A DNA stretch of 64,000 nucleotides from Chamaelirium japonicum (Eukaryota > Streptophyta > Magnoliopsida > Liliales > Melanthiaceae). The position numbers and the translations under genes are program-made. The stretch lies in assembly GCA_947650365.1 (NCBI GenBank), contig OX393553.1:42641949-42705948 (forward strand). The letters are read 5' to 3'. The notes under the pieces were generated by a model, which saw only the letters and a list, made by a program, of their open reading frames with translations, was not told the origin of the DNA and made no database searches. This document shows positions 24,632 to 37,985 of the stretch, one piece after another (the stretch's first letter is position 1; the number at the start of each line of letters is the position of its first letter).

Positions 24632-24776
24632 ATTTATTTGGCAGGAGTTTGTGCCGGTCCAGTACGGTGGCATCAGCCGGCCGAGAGATTTGCAGAGCGG
24701 CGGCCCTCCCAAACCGGCTTCCGAGTTCACCATCAAGGGCGGAGAGAAGGTGAATCTTGAAATTGACTGGATCGAG
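24632..24776 (+). pseudogene. Patellin internal exon, copy 2
   Basis: This is the same exon 687 bp downstream, with WQEFVPVQYGG in place of WPEFVRVQYGG. The acceptor and donor are preserved. It is otherwise as in copy 1 and has no neighbouring exons. Confidence 0.72.
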
Positions 24777-25318
24777 GTGATTAATTTCTCATTTTTTTCC
24801 TTTAATAAATTGCATATTGGATGAAATTTTCATCTTAAAATTGTATAAAATATTTCAAAGATTTCATCTTAAAAGATACTATCGTGTTGGTTCCAAAATT
24901 GCAAAATTTCATCTTATAAGATGCTTATAAGTCTATCGTGTCGGGTCCAAAATTGCAAACCCATTTAACCCACCTCCCAATCTCTCACTTGCTGCCCGTC
25001 GCCAAGTCCGGATCCTCTCTTAAAATGTTAAGTTTTCTTTCACACCTCACAGTGAAGGACATGCTTTAGAATGGCCTAACTTCAAACAATCCGTGCTGAG
25101 TAGTAGCAATGAATTCGAATCTCATTGGCGAAGTTTCAATCACAAGATTCTTTGGATGCAGAGATGCAACCTCTCATACTGAAATTGATACAAGTCTTTT
25201 CATACTTCTTCACGTACCATGTGATTGCCCGGGATTTGGTTCGCCCGGGAATTCAGCATCGTTTACCGTACCGTTTTAATACTTCTTCACGTACCATGTG
25301 ATTGCTCTGTTCTTTCAG

Positions 25319-25416
25319 ATTTATTTGGCCGGAGTTTGTACCGGTCCAGTACGGTGGCATCAGCCGGCCGAGAGATTTGCAGAGCGGCGGCCCTCCCAAA
25401 CCGGCTTCCGAGTTCA
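25319..25416 (+). pseudogene. Patellin internal exon, copy 3, truncated
   Basis: It reads IWPEFVPVQYGG through PPKPASEF and then stops matching at 25416, where unrelated T-rich sequence and a MITE follow. The donor site is lost. Confidence 0.7.
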
Positions 25417-25457
25417 TTTCTTTTTTTTTCAATACATGTTTTACCTTCTTTTTTGTT

Positions 25458-25696
25458 ATTACACTTTGCCCCCTGAAGCTTAGTTCAAAAACACTTCACC
25501 CCCCTATAGTTAAAAAACTACATTTTGCCCCCTTCAATTCAATTTTGATCAGATGAAAATTGCCAAATGAAATTAAGTAGTTGACAAAAGGAAGTGTTGT
25601 GCTTATATTTCAAACTTTAGGGAGTGATTTGGAATAAAATAAACTACAAGGTTGTGAAGTGTTTTTGAACTAAACTTCAGGGGTCAAAGTGTAATT
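25458..25696. mobile_element. Foldback MITE following the patellin repeats
   Basis: Arms of about 41 bp are nearly perfect: ttacactttgccccctgaag, cttagttcaaaaacacttca on the left, and the inverted right side reads ttacactttgacccctgaag, tttagttcaaaaacacttca. The centre is AT-rich and non-coding. It belongs to the same family as 20526-20812. Confidence 0.85.
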
Positions 25697-26332
25697 TATC
25701 CTTTGTTTTCCCCTAACTCCTACTTGCTTTGCTTTGGATTTTCTTTGGAAAGGGATGTTGTTTAGTCTTTTTTTTTTTGTAAATTGTTTGCTTGATGGTT
25801 TAAAATTAAGGGTTGATGAGTTTGCTCATGGGTTGTATACAAATTATTATTTTAGATCTTATTTGTTAAAAAACCTTTTAGTTCAAAAATATCATTATCT
25901 CTTTGTCACTGGGTAATTCTTCGTTGCTTAGATTTACGCCGATGCTTGCTTTATATAAGTTTGTAGACATCTTTAAATATCACAAAGTTCAATCCTTAAT
26001 TGTTTTCCAATACCTCTTTAGAAAAATACTTTAGCATTTCAAACATGCTAAGAAGATATTTCGAAAGCATGAGTTGGTTGTTTGCATTGTTTAAAATTCT
26101 ATTACCGATCCAAGTATGGGTTGGTTATTTGCATTGTGAGGGCACGAGAGAGGGAGGGAGGGGGGACATTAACGCTATTATTGCTTTTATGAACCAATAT
26201 GAATGAGCCCACGAATTGCTTTCATGAGCCAATATGAATGAGCCCACAAATTGCTTTCATGAGCTATTATTCTTTTGTTTTTTCTAAATTCTTTTGTTTC
26301 GTTTTGAAATTAATGAGAAATGAATCCAATTT
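25697..26332. other. AT-rich non-coding stretch
   Basis: No gene recognised. A 40-bp direct repeat (gaaccaatatgaatgagccc-like words) lies at about 26188-26262. Confidence 0.4.
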
Positions 26333-28333
<2,001 letters not shown>

Positions 28334-28465
28334 GCCGGCCTTGCGCTGGGGGATCTAAACTCAGTGAGCGATCTATATGACTACAAGACCTTGATGGTTC
28401 TAGTCCTTATTGGATTTGTCTCCATATTTCCGACAATCCTGAAGAGGAAGCGGACATACGAATGA
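28334..28465 (+). CDS. TMEM41B-like VTT-domain protein, last exon only
   Basis: After the acceptor tgcctgcag the frame reads AGLALGDLNSVSDLYDYKT and LMVLVLIGFVSIFPTILKRK, ending RTYE and TGA at 28463-28465. This matches the C-terminal end of plant TMEM41-type (SNARE-associated Golgi / VTT-domain) proteins, where AYVTVRAGLALGEL, SVGDLYDF and a last membrane helix precede a basic tail. These are multi-pass membrane proteins of the endoplasmic reticulum, linked in other eukaryotes to lipid scrambling and autophagosome formation. The last transmembrane helix and the KRKR tail are present and open. Earlier exons are not seen on either side, so the locus is either a gene with long introns extending left or an orphan exon. 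Confidence 0.68.
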   Translation, partial: AGLALGDLNSVSDLYDYKTLMVLVLIGFVSIFPTILKRKRTYE

Positions 28466-28843
28466 GGCTTCTACAGTGGTATGCAGCCATTACTTTCTTC
28501 ACTAACATAGTTGCTTACACTTGGGAAAAAAAAACACGAGGACAAGAGGGAGGGGGGTATGTGGTAACACAACTTTTTGTTTTTTTTTTTTCTTTTTTTC
28601 TTTCAGTTACCTCAGTGTGAATGATAGAAGATAGGATCTTCACATTTTGTAGATTTATATTATATATCTGTTACCTTCCAGGTCTTGGAGGAAATAGTAG
28701 ATTATAGCATAAATGGGTGTTTTTTTATTTTTGGCATCCAAATATTTTGTAATTTTTGCATGGTACTTGATCTATGTAAATTTTCTGAAACAGATGAGAA
28801 TACGATCTCTGCATGTTATTCTTTCCCAAGACCTTCTTTGCAG
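28466..28843. other. 3' flank of the TMEM41B-like exon
   Basis: It probably contains the 3' untranslated region of the preceding exon. A poly-T stretch lies at about 28578-28603. No gene recognised. Confidence 0.4.
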
Positions 28844-28844
28844 T

Positions 28845-28915
<71 letters not shown>
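28844..28915. repeat. (GA)n microsatellite at the segmental duplication edge
   Basis: About 70 bp of GA. Homology with the downstream copy begins right after it, at cctgtttga. Confidence 0.95.
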
Positions 28916-28921
<6 letters not shown>

Positions 28922-29851
28922 TGATATCCAAACATGGAATCAAAGCAAATGTTCCAACTTCCGGTTCTAGTTTTAACACCCAATCACGAGTATAAACTCA
29001 TATAGTAAGATTGTGATAGTGCAGCACGCTCTTGGCCTGGTGGTACTTCCTCTCTCACTTGCTGGAGAGGTTCCCTGTTCCCTCCAAGGCCGTTGTCTTG
29101 TTTGCACTTGTGAATCCTGGCTGTTGATGTCATGTTCACATGATTATGGAATTTAATAAAGTAGTAGCTACTGCTGTCTCTCTCTCCGTTTCGATCTCCG
29201 AACCTTTTTGAGCCCTTTCTCTAGCGTCCTGTCCTGTGACAGCTTGATCGATTCAGAAAAAAAAAAAGTATGCTCAATAAAAAAAATACATATTTTAGAA
29301 ATGTGGGAGATCTAAAAAATTATTAAGTATTTTTTTGTTGTACTTTTAATTTTAGGTTTATAAGACTAAGGGTGGGTCTTTATATATCCCACGAAATACC
29401 TAAGACAGTTCCAACTTAAATTTTAAAAAATACTCAATGTGTTATCATTTAATCCCTACTTTTCTGTTAATGACAATCCATGCTCGGCGCCTTGTCACCC
29501 GCCATGTGCAGGCCGCTGCCCACCTCTGCCGCCAATAACCCACCATTGTCATATCCTCCTTTTCCTCCTTTGGTATCGTCAAATTCTAAGATTTCAGGGA
29601 GGAGGAAAAAAGGAAAGAGGAGAAAGAGGACGAAAAAGAAGAAAGAAAATAGGAGGAATAAAGAAGAGGAGACGGTGACGATGGGTTGGATGATGATAGC
29701 GGATTGGGGTGTGTGACAGGCAGCGGCGTACGACACGGGCATAACAAAGAAGAAAAAAAAAAAAAACGTATAGCGTTCTCTATACAGGGGCTGCTTGTGG
29801 CCAAAAAGACATGTTGCTTTAGGAGGGTAGCTGCCTTTGTAATTTCGTGGG

Positions 29852-29860
29852 CTATATATA
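29852..29860 (+). promoter_or_regulatory. TATA-box candidate of RPS13
   Basis: The word ctatatata stands about 112 bp before the first ATG, after gtaatttcgtggg. The downstream copy has the weaker ctgtatata at about 55936-55944. Confidence 0.5.
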
Positions 29861-29971
29861 CCCCCCACCCTGCCTCGGTGGCATGTGGATAATTCACCTC
29901 ACCCACTGTATTAGGACAGCAGCCTCATCCCTTTCATTTTTCTCGTCCATACAGAGTAAAGTGGGCGACAA

Positions 29972-30666
29972 ATGACTATGGCCCTTTCCATGGCGGCAGT
30001 GCCCCTCGCTGCTTCTCTCTCCATCGCCAGCAGAGGGGGCAACCCCTCTGGTTCGCTCTCCAAATCCAACACCCTCTCCTTCCCCTGCCCCTCCCCTGCT
30101 TCCACCAAGGTAAACCCCCTCAATCCGATCTCCCAATCCCTTCCTCACCTTGGACGATGACGACCACCCATCGGTTCTTGATCCCAGCGCGGCAGCCTCA
30201 CCATCCGATGCGTTCGCGTCGGCGGCGTCGAGATCCCCAACGGCAAGCGGGTTGAGTTCTCGCTGCAGTACATCCACGGCATCGGCCGCACCCGCGCCCG
30301 CCAGATCCTCTGCGACCTCAGCCTGCAGAACAAGGTCACCAAGGACCTCTCCGACGAGGAGCTCATCAGCCTCCGCGACGAGGTCTCCAAGTACATGATC
30401 GAGGGCGACCTCGTAATTCCCTCTTCCCCTTCTCTTTGATATCCGGCTCTTTCTCTCGTCCTCTTTGACGGCGGCGTTTCCTTTCTGGGTTTCGGCAGAA
30501 ACGGTTCAATCGGCTCGCGATCGAGAGGTTGAAGGAGATCCGGTGCTACAGGGGGATCAGGCACGAGATGGGGCTCCCCTGCAGGGGCCAGCGGACGAAG
30601 AACAACTGCCGGACGCTCAAGGGCAAGAGGGTCACCGTCGCCGGCAAGAAGAAGAGCGCTCGCTGA
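29972..30666 (+). CDS. RPS13: Plastid 30S ribosomal protein S13 (uS13c), nuclear gene
   Basis: This is a component of the chloroplast small ribosomal subunit head, contacting tRNA and the subunit interface. Three exons join in phase 0: 29972-30109 (46 codons), 30188-30412 (75 codons) and 30499-30666 (55 codons plus TGA), giving 176 aa. Splice sites are canonical (aag|gtaaac, cccag|cgc, ctc|gtaatt, ggcag|aaa). Residues 1 to about 48 are a serine- and alanine-rich transit peptide ([20 protein letters not shown] and on). The mature part starts near [20 protein letters not shown]. It has [16 protein letters not shown] (the helix-two-turn-helix), [11 protein letters not shown], and the basic C-terminus with [20 protein letters not shown] and [11 protein letters not shown]. 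All family landmarks are intact. A second ATG lies two codons downstream. Codons are GC-rich at third positions. Confidence 0.95.
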
Positions 30667-33162
30667 CCGTAGCGTCAGATAAGTGATGCCTTTTTGCTCT
30701 GTCCTCTTCGTTTTGGATTAGAGTCGTTTGGGGTGGGATGTTGTATGTTTCTTTGATCGGTTTCACTTGATTCGCTTATCCATCCTCAATTTGTACTCTT
30801 ACCTATCAAGGCTATCTATTCACATTCTCATTTGGGTCTGAAACTCTTCGCGTAAGTCTCTGCTAGCTGTGGTTTGGAAAGTTAACCATACAATTGTGGT
30901 CGAATTGGTGCTAGGGCTTTGCTCGATGCTTACGATTGATCAAATTTAAATCTTTTGGTAGTTTGGCTTTTTTTGTTTTGATGTATATATAATCTTGATA
31001 CTCTTTGTTGTCTAGTTGTGGTTTGAAATTGTTAGTTTTAATTTTAAATTCAAACTTTTTTGAATGATTCAATCTTCAACCACCGGATTTAATATATTCA
31101 TTTCAAATTTATTTCCATGAACCATTGCATGCTAAAAGAATAGAACATTATTTACCCAACAGAAATTGCCTAACAACAAGGTGTCCATTGTAGTAGTTCT
31201 TTACCGTCCATGTCTCATGCGTAGTCACAAGGTTCATTCTGATGGCTTGCACATGATATGTAGTTTGCCTCACTTTGAAGAGACAATATGGAGATTGTAT
31301 CCAATGACCATTGAACCATTCTCATAATGATACTACGGGAATGCAGGTGTCATGCACCTGCGCAAAGGAGAGAGAGAGAGAGGTGGCTTTTTCTTTTGTT
31401 CGTGGGATTTCTTTTTTTTTTTCTTAGCGATCTAAATTAAAAAAACTACCCTTAAGAAAATTACTTTTAAATCTTTATGTATAATTTTGGTTTTACTCAA
31501 TGTAGGTGTAGACTGTAGTGGGTATGGATTGGTTTGTATCATAAGGCGCAATTCTCTTTATAATTTATTTATTAAACCTATATGTCTCTACAAATCCAAC
31601 ACCATATTACAAAAAAAAAAAAATCTGCAACCACCAATCATTATCCAACCAAGTTGGTGTATAGGCTTGTGGAATCAACAAAAATTTCTCAACAAAAGAA
31701 TAGCAAATGAAGACTTCGTCAAATTCATCTTGGTTTTCAGCATCTTCAGGCTTATTGACTTCATCTTCCCTTTGTCCCTTTCTATTCCTAACAGCTCCTC
31801 TTCTTTCTGACCATTTACGATATATTCAACATTTCTACTCTGGTAGTCTTTCTTTATTTCCCTTTTGCCTACAAAGGAGCATGTAAATCATTCGGTTCAT
31901 TTTCTTCTCCCTCCAACTCTTCACTTTCATTGTTTTCCCTGTTGCTCTTTATTTCATACTTTATATTCTCTCTAGTCTAGCTTGTGAAGACTTTATTTAG
32001 GGTCTCACAAAATTTTGACATAATCTTTATTTTGCTTGCGACGTTCTGTCTATTAATATTTATGGCAAATTCTATTTTCAGTTTGAGACCATTTTTTAAA
32101 TAATCTTTGAGAGCTGAAACTGACGAGTTAAACAATTATCTATAATCAGAACTAGAAAGATGTATGCATGAAGCATGCACACAAAAGTAACAAAATAATG
32201 AACAAATTCCTATAAAATCGGGTATGCTATCATATCTAGTAACTGTCATCGCTGGCATTCTATCCAATTATTCTATTTGGTTTGTTGGTATTTTGTTAGG
32301 AACTGTCTTGACATGGATATATGACAGTCGTTCATATTGAAGTTACCATTTGACTTGGAATGAGTATCAGTAAACAACATGTTTCTTCCTAAGTCATCAC
32401 TCTTCTCAACAAGTGTGTAATCATGTTGACATCTAGTCTGGTAATGGAGTTTTCTAACTATGCCTCATCCTTAGGAATTTTCCTAAGGAGAATGTGAACT
32501 CTTAGGGTCTTTTCTTTTGGCGAGACATAAACGGGATGAAAATTTTGTTTGCTTGAGACATCATGGGTAAGGACAATGATATCTCTGGAAAATAAATGCC
32601 CTATGTTGTTTTCACCTGGGCAAATCAATCTAAATTTTCTGTGACATTTATTTCCTATGTTCTTTTGTACTTTGGACTTAAATGTGTTGGAAATCTATTT
32701 TGTTCTTGTAAGTGTTTCTCTTTTTTTTTTCTTTTTTTTTGGTGGGTAATTTTTACATGTCTCCTCATTTCCATCCACGTTAGCAAAACTTAAGAAAGAA
32801 TCATGTTGCAAGAAAAATTGTGATGATTTCATCCAATTGTGTACGATTGAACATCTTAGCTTAAGTATAGTCACAAAGTTCTCCAAAATTCTTGAAAAAA
32901 TATCTGAATAGTCCTAAATAATATTAATTTGGAAAAGTCAAAATCTTCTAAAGCACATGAAAGTTTGTAACCCTTCGAAAATCTAAAAAATATATATAAT
33001 TTTGAGTCGGAGCGAACGATTGGTATCTTCAAGAGCAAAAAATTTCGACTTGGAGCGGGCGATGCTCCAATATTAGTATTAGATAAAATAACAGGACTCT
33101 TGAGAGAACTAATACTAATTACATATAGAAAATATTCAATGTGGGATGAGAAATAAGAATGC

Positions 33163-33202
<40 letters not shown>

Positions 33203-33412
33203 ATGACTCCTCAACTAAAAATGGAAGCCACACTTGACGTACGTCCAACGAAGGAATATCGCGATGACGGCAAACACCGGAGAGGGATTGTGAGGAGGGG
33301 AGAATGGAAGATGCCACACCAATGTAGATAGGCAAGGAGGGGGATAAATGGAGAGAGGGGAGAGTAGACAGGTGTGTGTGAGGGGGGGGGGGGGGGGGGG
33401 GGGATGATACGT
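30667..33412. other. RPS13 3' flank and non-coding DNA of duplication C
   Basis: No gene seen. Poly-T runs occur near 31411 and 32722 and a (GA)n tract at about 33166-33199. Short ORFs are not conserved between the two copies in a coding manner, since indels between copies are not multiples of three. Confidence 0.55.
33382..33404. repeat. Poly-G run of about 23
   Basis: An unbroken G tract. The downstream copy has only about 10 G at the matching place (59134-59143). Confidence 0.9.
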
Positions 33413-33418
33413 TACCCA

Positions 33419-33625
33419 CCTCACACCTGTAGAACCCTAGGCCTCAGTGCCTCACACCTAGGGGCCGAAGGCTAATTCACCTTCAAAGGGGAACCATCAC
33501 ACCTCCATGGAAGGCCTCACACCTCACACCTGTAGAACCCTAGGCCTCAGTGTCTCACACCTAGGGGCCGAAGGCTAACTCACCTTCAAAGGGGAAGCAT
33601 CACACCTCCATGGAAGGTCTCACAA
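33419..33625 (+). repeat. Tandem duplication, 103-bp unit
   Basis: The words tgtagaaccctaggcctcag and cacctaggggccgaaggct occur twice, at 33428 and 33531. The downstream duplication copy has the same pair at 59165 and 59248 with an 83-bp spacing, so the pair predates the segmental duplication and then changed length in one copy. Confidence 0.85.
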
Positions 33626-34225
33626 CTCATATGGTTTGAGAGGAGCTCTCATTTTCCCCATTCACCCTTTGCCTCCCTTTCCAAGGAGGCTATTACATGC
33701 TACTGAATATAGGAAAGCAGAGTAAAAAATGCTAAAGGGCTTGAAGCTGTTGAACTAAGCCGAACTCAATGGCTCATAAAGACCAACATAACACATAAAG
33801 GACTCACACAGGCTTGGACAAAGCCTAGCCCAAGAACTCATACAAGCAACATAAAAACTCATAAAAAACCAACATAAGAACAACAACACATGATTCAGGT
33901 TCCGGAACCCGTGCAAAGCAGATCTTCTTTGATAGGTCTCTTTGTCGCTTGCCTTTGAACCTGTTCTATGATTTTGCCTTCCTGAATATTTTGTCCCAAT
34001 AAGTCTGTCTACCTCTTTTTGTAACAGTTTCATCCTCTTAGCCTAAAGCACCATCTCGTGCGTGCATGTGCTTGGGTCCGCGTCAACACATGTCAACCAA
34101 AACACAAGATTTACTCAACAAAGCTCTCCAAAAACTTGAATTTAGTGAATACTACAAAGGAATCGCTTCTCGGGAACACCACTAGCATATAATCTTCAAT
34201 ATAGAACATGATTGAAGAAAATACT

Positions 34226-34739
34226 CGAGTTCACTCATCAAATCATGTCAAGCCCATCACCCCCTTACATGTGTTTATTCCAAGTTCCAACCCAAAAAAC
34301 AATCCTAGTAGACTTCAAAAACTTACCTCACCGCACATAACATATCATCTCCTTTAGGGGCTTTCTTACTCAAATATGACTCCTAGGCTCACTCAAAAAT
34401 TGCCATGAGTTTTAGTCCTCAAATCGCAATAAAAACAAGAAACCTAAATTACTCTAAAGTCCTTACTAAACTTGAGGACTCATGGAAGAGGAGGGTGTCC
34501 CAGTACAACTAGAACTCCTAACCTGACAGGGAGTCCTATTGTGAATTGGAATCCAAACTCATCGAGGAAATCCAATTTTGCATAGGTATCTAGGTAAACT
34601 GGAAAACCTCTAGGAGCCCTTATTGAATTATGAATCATAATAGAAGTAGGGTTTCTAGATAACATATTGGAAAACTCTTTGTGCGTCATTTTGATCTCCA
34701 CCGATGCTGTGGGAACATCCTCAAAATCTCACGGCGCAG
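34226..34739. other. Unassigned stretch
   Basis: No gene recognised between the end of duplication C and the copia integrase relic. Confidence 0.4.
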
Positions 34740-34925
34740 AAGATAAAGAACATATCTCCTAGAGAGAATGGACAAATTGATTAAGGACGGTGTATTACAT
34801 GCTTTAGGCTTTGGGTTTTGGAGGATGCATTCATTGGATCAAGTGACCAAATTAAGAATTGTAGGAAACCACAGATCCGGAAGTTTCGAACTAATCTACA
34901 CTAATATCTATGAGCTTTCTGATTC
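34740..34925 (+). mobile_element. Ty1/copia integrase fragment (degraded relic)
   Basis: A short stretch resembles the copia gag-pre-integrase to integrase join: a HIS..RE lead, MDKLIKDGVLHALGF, and then NHRSGSFELIYTNIYE, where the family has RS-x-ELLELIHTDICGP. It has no LTRs nearby and is an old, broken piece. Confidence 0.5.
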
Positions 34926-34957
34926 TCTACCTGCATGGCATGGGTATGTTATTCCCT

Positions 34958-35164
34958 TCAGTTATTACAGCGCTAGGTCTCATTTTGTGTTTGTTTACCA
35001 GATACATGACAGGGGAACATGCGCGAGAGCGAGGGCGAGAGCGAGAGCGAGAGCGAGAGCGAGAGAGAGAGAGAGTTCCCTTCAGTTATAACATCTCTCG
35101 ATCATTTTGTGTTTGTTTACCTAATACATGAAAGGGGAACGCGTGTTAGAGAGAGAGAGAGAGT
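34958..35164 (+). repeat. Two-unit repeat ending in GA/CGAGAG tracts
   Basis: A unit with ttcagttat, cattttgtgtttgtttacc and atacatgacaggggaac, followed by (cgagag)n and (ga)n, is repeated once with changes. This is local tandem duplication anchored by purine microsatellites. Confidence 0.75.
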
Positions 35165-35858
35165 ATGACAAACTGTAAATTTTAAAGAATTACGTGTGAT
35201 AGGGTGGATAACTTTAGCTTTGGTTGTATATAGTTGATGAGTTGGTAGATCTCAGAAGAAAACCTACTTACGTATAATATTGGAAAAAAAATAGAATTGA
35301 CTTGCAGATTGCAATATTCTAGCATGCATACTGTTAAGCGAAGGATGACTGCAGTACTTATGAAATGATGATCAAGAGTTATAGGGATTCCCTACTATAC
35401 TATAGATGTTGGTATCAGATTTGCAGGACAATGAGAATCCATCTATGAATTATGCACTTCTTTAGCCCTTGTTTGATAACGCTGAAACGGGATCCACGGA
35501 CCCGTGTTTCAACGTTTTATCATAATTCGTATGCTTGATAACACCGGAGCGGTTTTGCTCAGACCCGTTTTTCATCAAAATCATGAAAAATTCTATCGCA
35601 GCCCGAGGCTCGGATGCACTTTTCTGCAAAACCCACTACAGCGGCGCACGTTTCAGCGAAACCGCCATCCGCTCCGATTTCCAGATCAACCTTATAATGC
35701 AAAGGCTTAGGCTGTTTTCTTTTTTATGGGACATGGAATTCCCCCCAGAGAAGATAAGGTTTGAAACTGAAGTGTAGCAGCCAGTAAAAATATCTTTGAG
35801 CAGCGAGTCTTCCGCAGCATCCACAAAGCCCAGACCCCATGCTAAGAGTTCACCCTCA
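35165..35858. other. Unassigned stretch
   Basis: A gcccttgtttgataacgctg word at about 35466 resembles a MITE end, but no partner end was found. Confidence 0.3.
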
Positions 35859-36030
35859 GGCTGTGTTTGGTTGGCACCGACTTAAAGAGGGGAAAAGGTA
35901 TTCATTTTCCTTTCGGAGGTTGGGTGGGGGGAGGGGGCTTGCAATCCCGATGAAATTCCATCGTTTCAATTTAAATCGGTCTCCGTTTTCCATTCCCAAG
36001 TGAGAAAACATGCCCAATCAAACCCCGGCC
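35859..36030. mobile_element. Tourist-like MITE candidate
   Basis: The left end ggctgtgtttggttggca is answered by the inverted right end ggccggggtttgattgggca, the usual PIF/Harbinger Tourist-style terminus. It is about 172 bp and non-coding. A clean 3-bp target duplication is not visible. Confidence 0.5.
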
Positions 36031-36073
36031 TTGAAGACCATAGGAGCATGCCTTCATCAGCATGAGAAAAATC

Positions 36074-36270
36074 TAGGGGTGGCAATGGGTCGGGTCGGGT
36101 TCGTGTCGTGTCTAGCTTTGGGTCGTGCCCAAAACCCCTAAACCCGGACCTGACCCGTTTAACTAATCGTATCTAGATTCTAAACCCATACCCTACCCGT
36201 TTATAAACGGGTAGACCCGATAAAACCCGTTTACCACACGGGTTTATTCAATTGACCTGATAACGCCTAA
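36074..36270 (+). mobile_element. hAT-type end fragment
   Basis: It begins taggggtggcaatgggtcgg with repeated gggtcgggt, aacccg and acccgt subterminal words, like the element at 1116-1692. A matching right end was not found, so it is probably truncated. Confidence 0.45.
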
Positions 36271-36599
36271 AGGCCCGACTCTCGAAACCCTTCTGATATC
36301 TCTCTTTTGTTGGTGAAAATTGGATAGAACATTTAGAATTAAGAAAAAGTCGCCCCCATTAAAGTGAACTCCTGGCTCTACCATTGCAAGGAACCTCTTA
36401 GATCCATCTCAACATGCCCTTGTTGATCTTGGCCTTCAATCCGACTGTCTGTACTTAATACTCACACTTGGAAAGAAAGAAAACATGAAAGTGTTAATTC
36501 TTTCACTGACAGAAGATTGAAAATTCTCTGTATACAAAAGATTGCTTTCTCATTTTCCGGATGGATTGGAATGGCTGAATTTGGCCCCTATATATATAG
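36271..36599. other. Unassigned stretch
   Basis: Nothing recognised. Confidence 0.3.
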
Positions 36600-36698
36600 A
36601 GGCATACAGGCACCCCTGTTGGCGCATATGTTTGCCTCCAGTGCAAAATCCGTGGAGTTGAAAATAATAAAAAATTAAAAATAGACGTAGGGTAGAGG

Positions 36699-36741
36699 CC
36701 TAAGCAGATGGTGTTTCAGAAAGTACCATTGCCGACGGCTT

Positions 36742-36778
<37 letters not shown>

Positions 36779-36853
36779 ATATTTCTCCTGAAGTCATAGA
36801 GCCTAAGCAGATGGTGTTTCAGAAAGTACCATTGCCGACGGCTTAACAAGAGA
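36699..36853 (+). repeat. Direct repeat of about 52 bp flanking a (GA)n tract
   Basis: The words cctaagcagatggtgtttca and gtaccattgccgacggctta occur at 36699-36750 and again at 36801-36853, separated by (GA)n and about 25 bp. Confidence 0.85.
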
Positions 36854-37204
36854 TCTTGTCTGAATATAAGTATGCACCTGTATACTACAGCAATGAAGGA
36901 GGATTTGTAAATCCCTGGGTACTTTTGTTGGTTTTAGGGAAAGAATATGAGAATGAACATGTTTCTGGGAATTCCTACTCTAGACAAAAAGTTTGTAAGG
37001 ATGGGGGAAAGCAATGGGATCCCCTCACGTGAGCCCTATCCTGCGCATTTCGTGGCCGGAAAAGTTTAACCAAGGAATTGAAAAACAAATCCGATCTTGT
37101 ACAAAAACAAGCCAATCGGTGGAAAAGTGACCGGCGTTACATTCCTCTCTTCACCGAGAGAAATCCTGTTCTCCGGATAAGTGCATTCCTCTCTCCATGA
37201 TAGT

Positions 37205-37985
37205 ATATGGTGTTTTGTTTTTGCTCAAAGGGTGGGGGGCGGGGGGTCACCAATGACCCCTAGGAGCCGCAACATCCTGGTGGAAGCAAACCCACAACAA
37301 CACCAACCAGGCAGAGGGAAATCGCACATTGGCGGAAGGACTAAAACCTAGACAGCTGCACATTGGCGGAGACAATCATTGCCACATACGGCGGTAAACA
37401 AGGAGCAAGGCTCCTAAAAAAATAAACAACATAAAGAAAATGGCACAAAGAAATTCACACAAAATCCAAAATTTTGGCCGCCACCTGCACCAAACGGCGA
37501 TCCATCGCCAGCTCCCGCAGCACAGCCAACAAAAAGGAGTAGTCGCACACGGAACTCCGAGTTGTTGTCGAACCCGCCGCCACCACCTCGATCCTCCGGG
37601 AGCTGCTCCACCAATCAGAGGAGGTGATCTGGACAACGGCCAGCGAAAACATCAACATCAGGGCCATATTTGCACTCCGGCTGAGCTCGGCAAGTGGGTG
37701 CGCCCCTGACGCTGAGCGTGGCAATCGAACCAAGCAAGGGAGAGCCGCGCGACTCCGGCGCGTGGAATACAAAACGCCAACCGCCGGAGAAGCCACTATG
37801 TACAAAGAGGGTGGAAGGGGCCAGAAACCACCCCAAGAGCATCACGAACTGAAGTCCTAGCCTCTTCGGAGCCACCGACGACGACCGAGGAGGCCAAGAG
37901 AACGAGGGACGAAACCCTAAATCCCGGGGGGGGGGGGGGGGGGAGGGAAGGGGGAGGGGGAAAAGTGGGGATGGCGCTCCGAGCC
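37205..37985 (-). mobile_element. A-tailed retroposon-like unit (copy 2 of 3)
   Basis: On the minus strand it has ctccggcggttggcgttttg, gccggagtcgcg and ggtcattggtgacccccc, and ends in gagcaaaaacaaaa at about 37216. The poly-G run at 37926-37943 lies near its 5' side. Its ORFs are not conserved in frame with copy 3. Confidence 0.5.

Larger units (their letters stand above)
23823..25416 (+). repeat. 687-bp tandem repeat, about 2.3 copies, each with a patellin exon
   Basis: Copies start at about 23823, 24510 and 25197, an exact 687-bp spacing. The first two are complete and the third stops at 25416. Each begins with a short internal duplication (acttcttcacgtaccatgtg, twice, 77 bp apart). The units are nearly identical by eye, so the tandem growth is recent. 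Confidence 0.9.
28916..34225 (+). repeat. Segmental duplication C, upstream copy (about 5.3 kb)
   Basis: This block is closely matched, in direct orientation, by 54992-59948. The match runs through the RPS13 promoter, gene and about 3.5 kb of downstream non-coding DNA, with many small substitutions and indels. It ends where the downstream copy is interrupted by a Ty3/gypsy LTR; here sequence continues as cgagttcactc. Confidence 0.92.
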
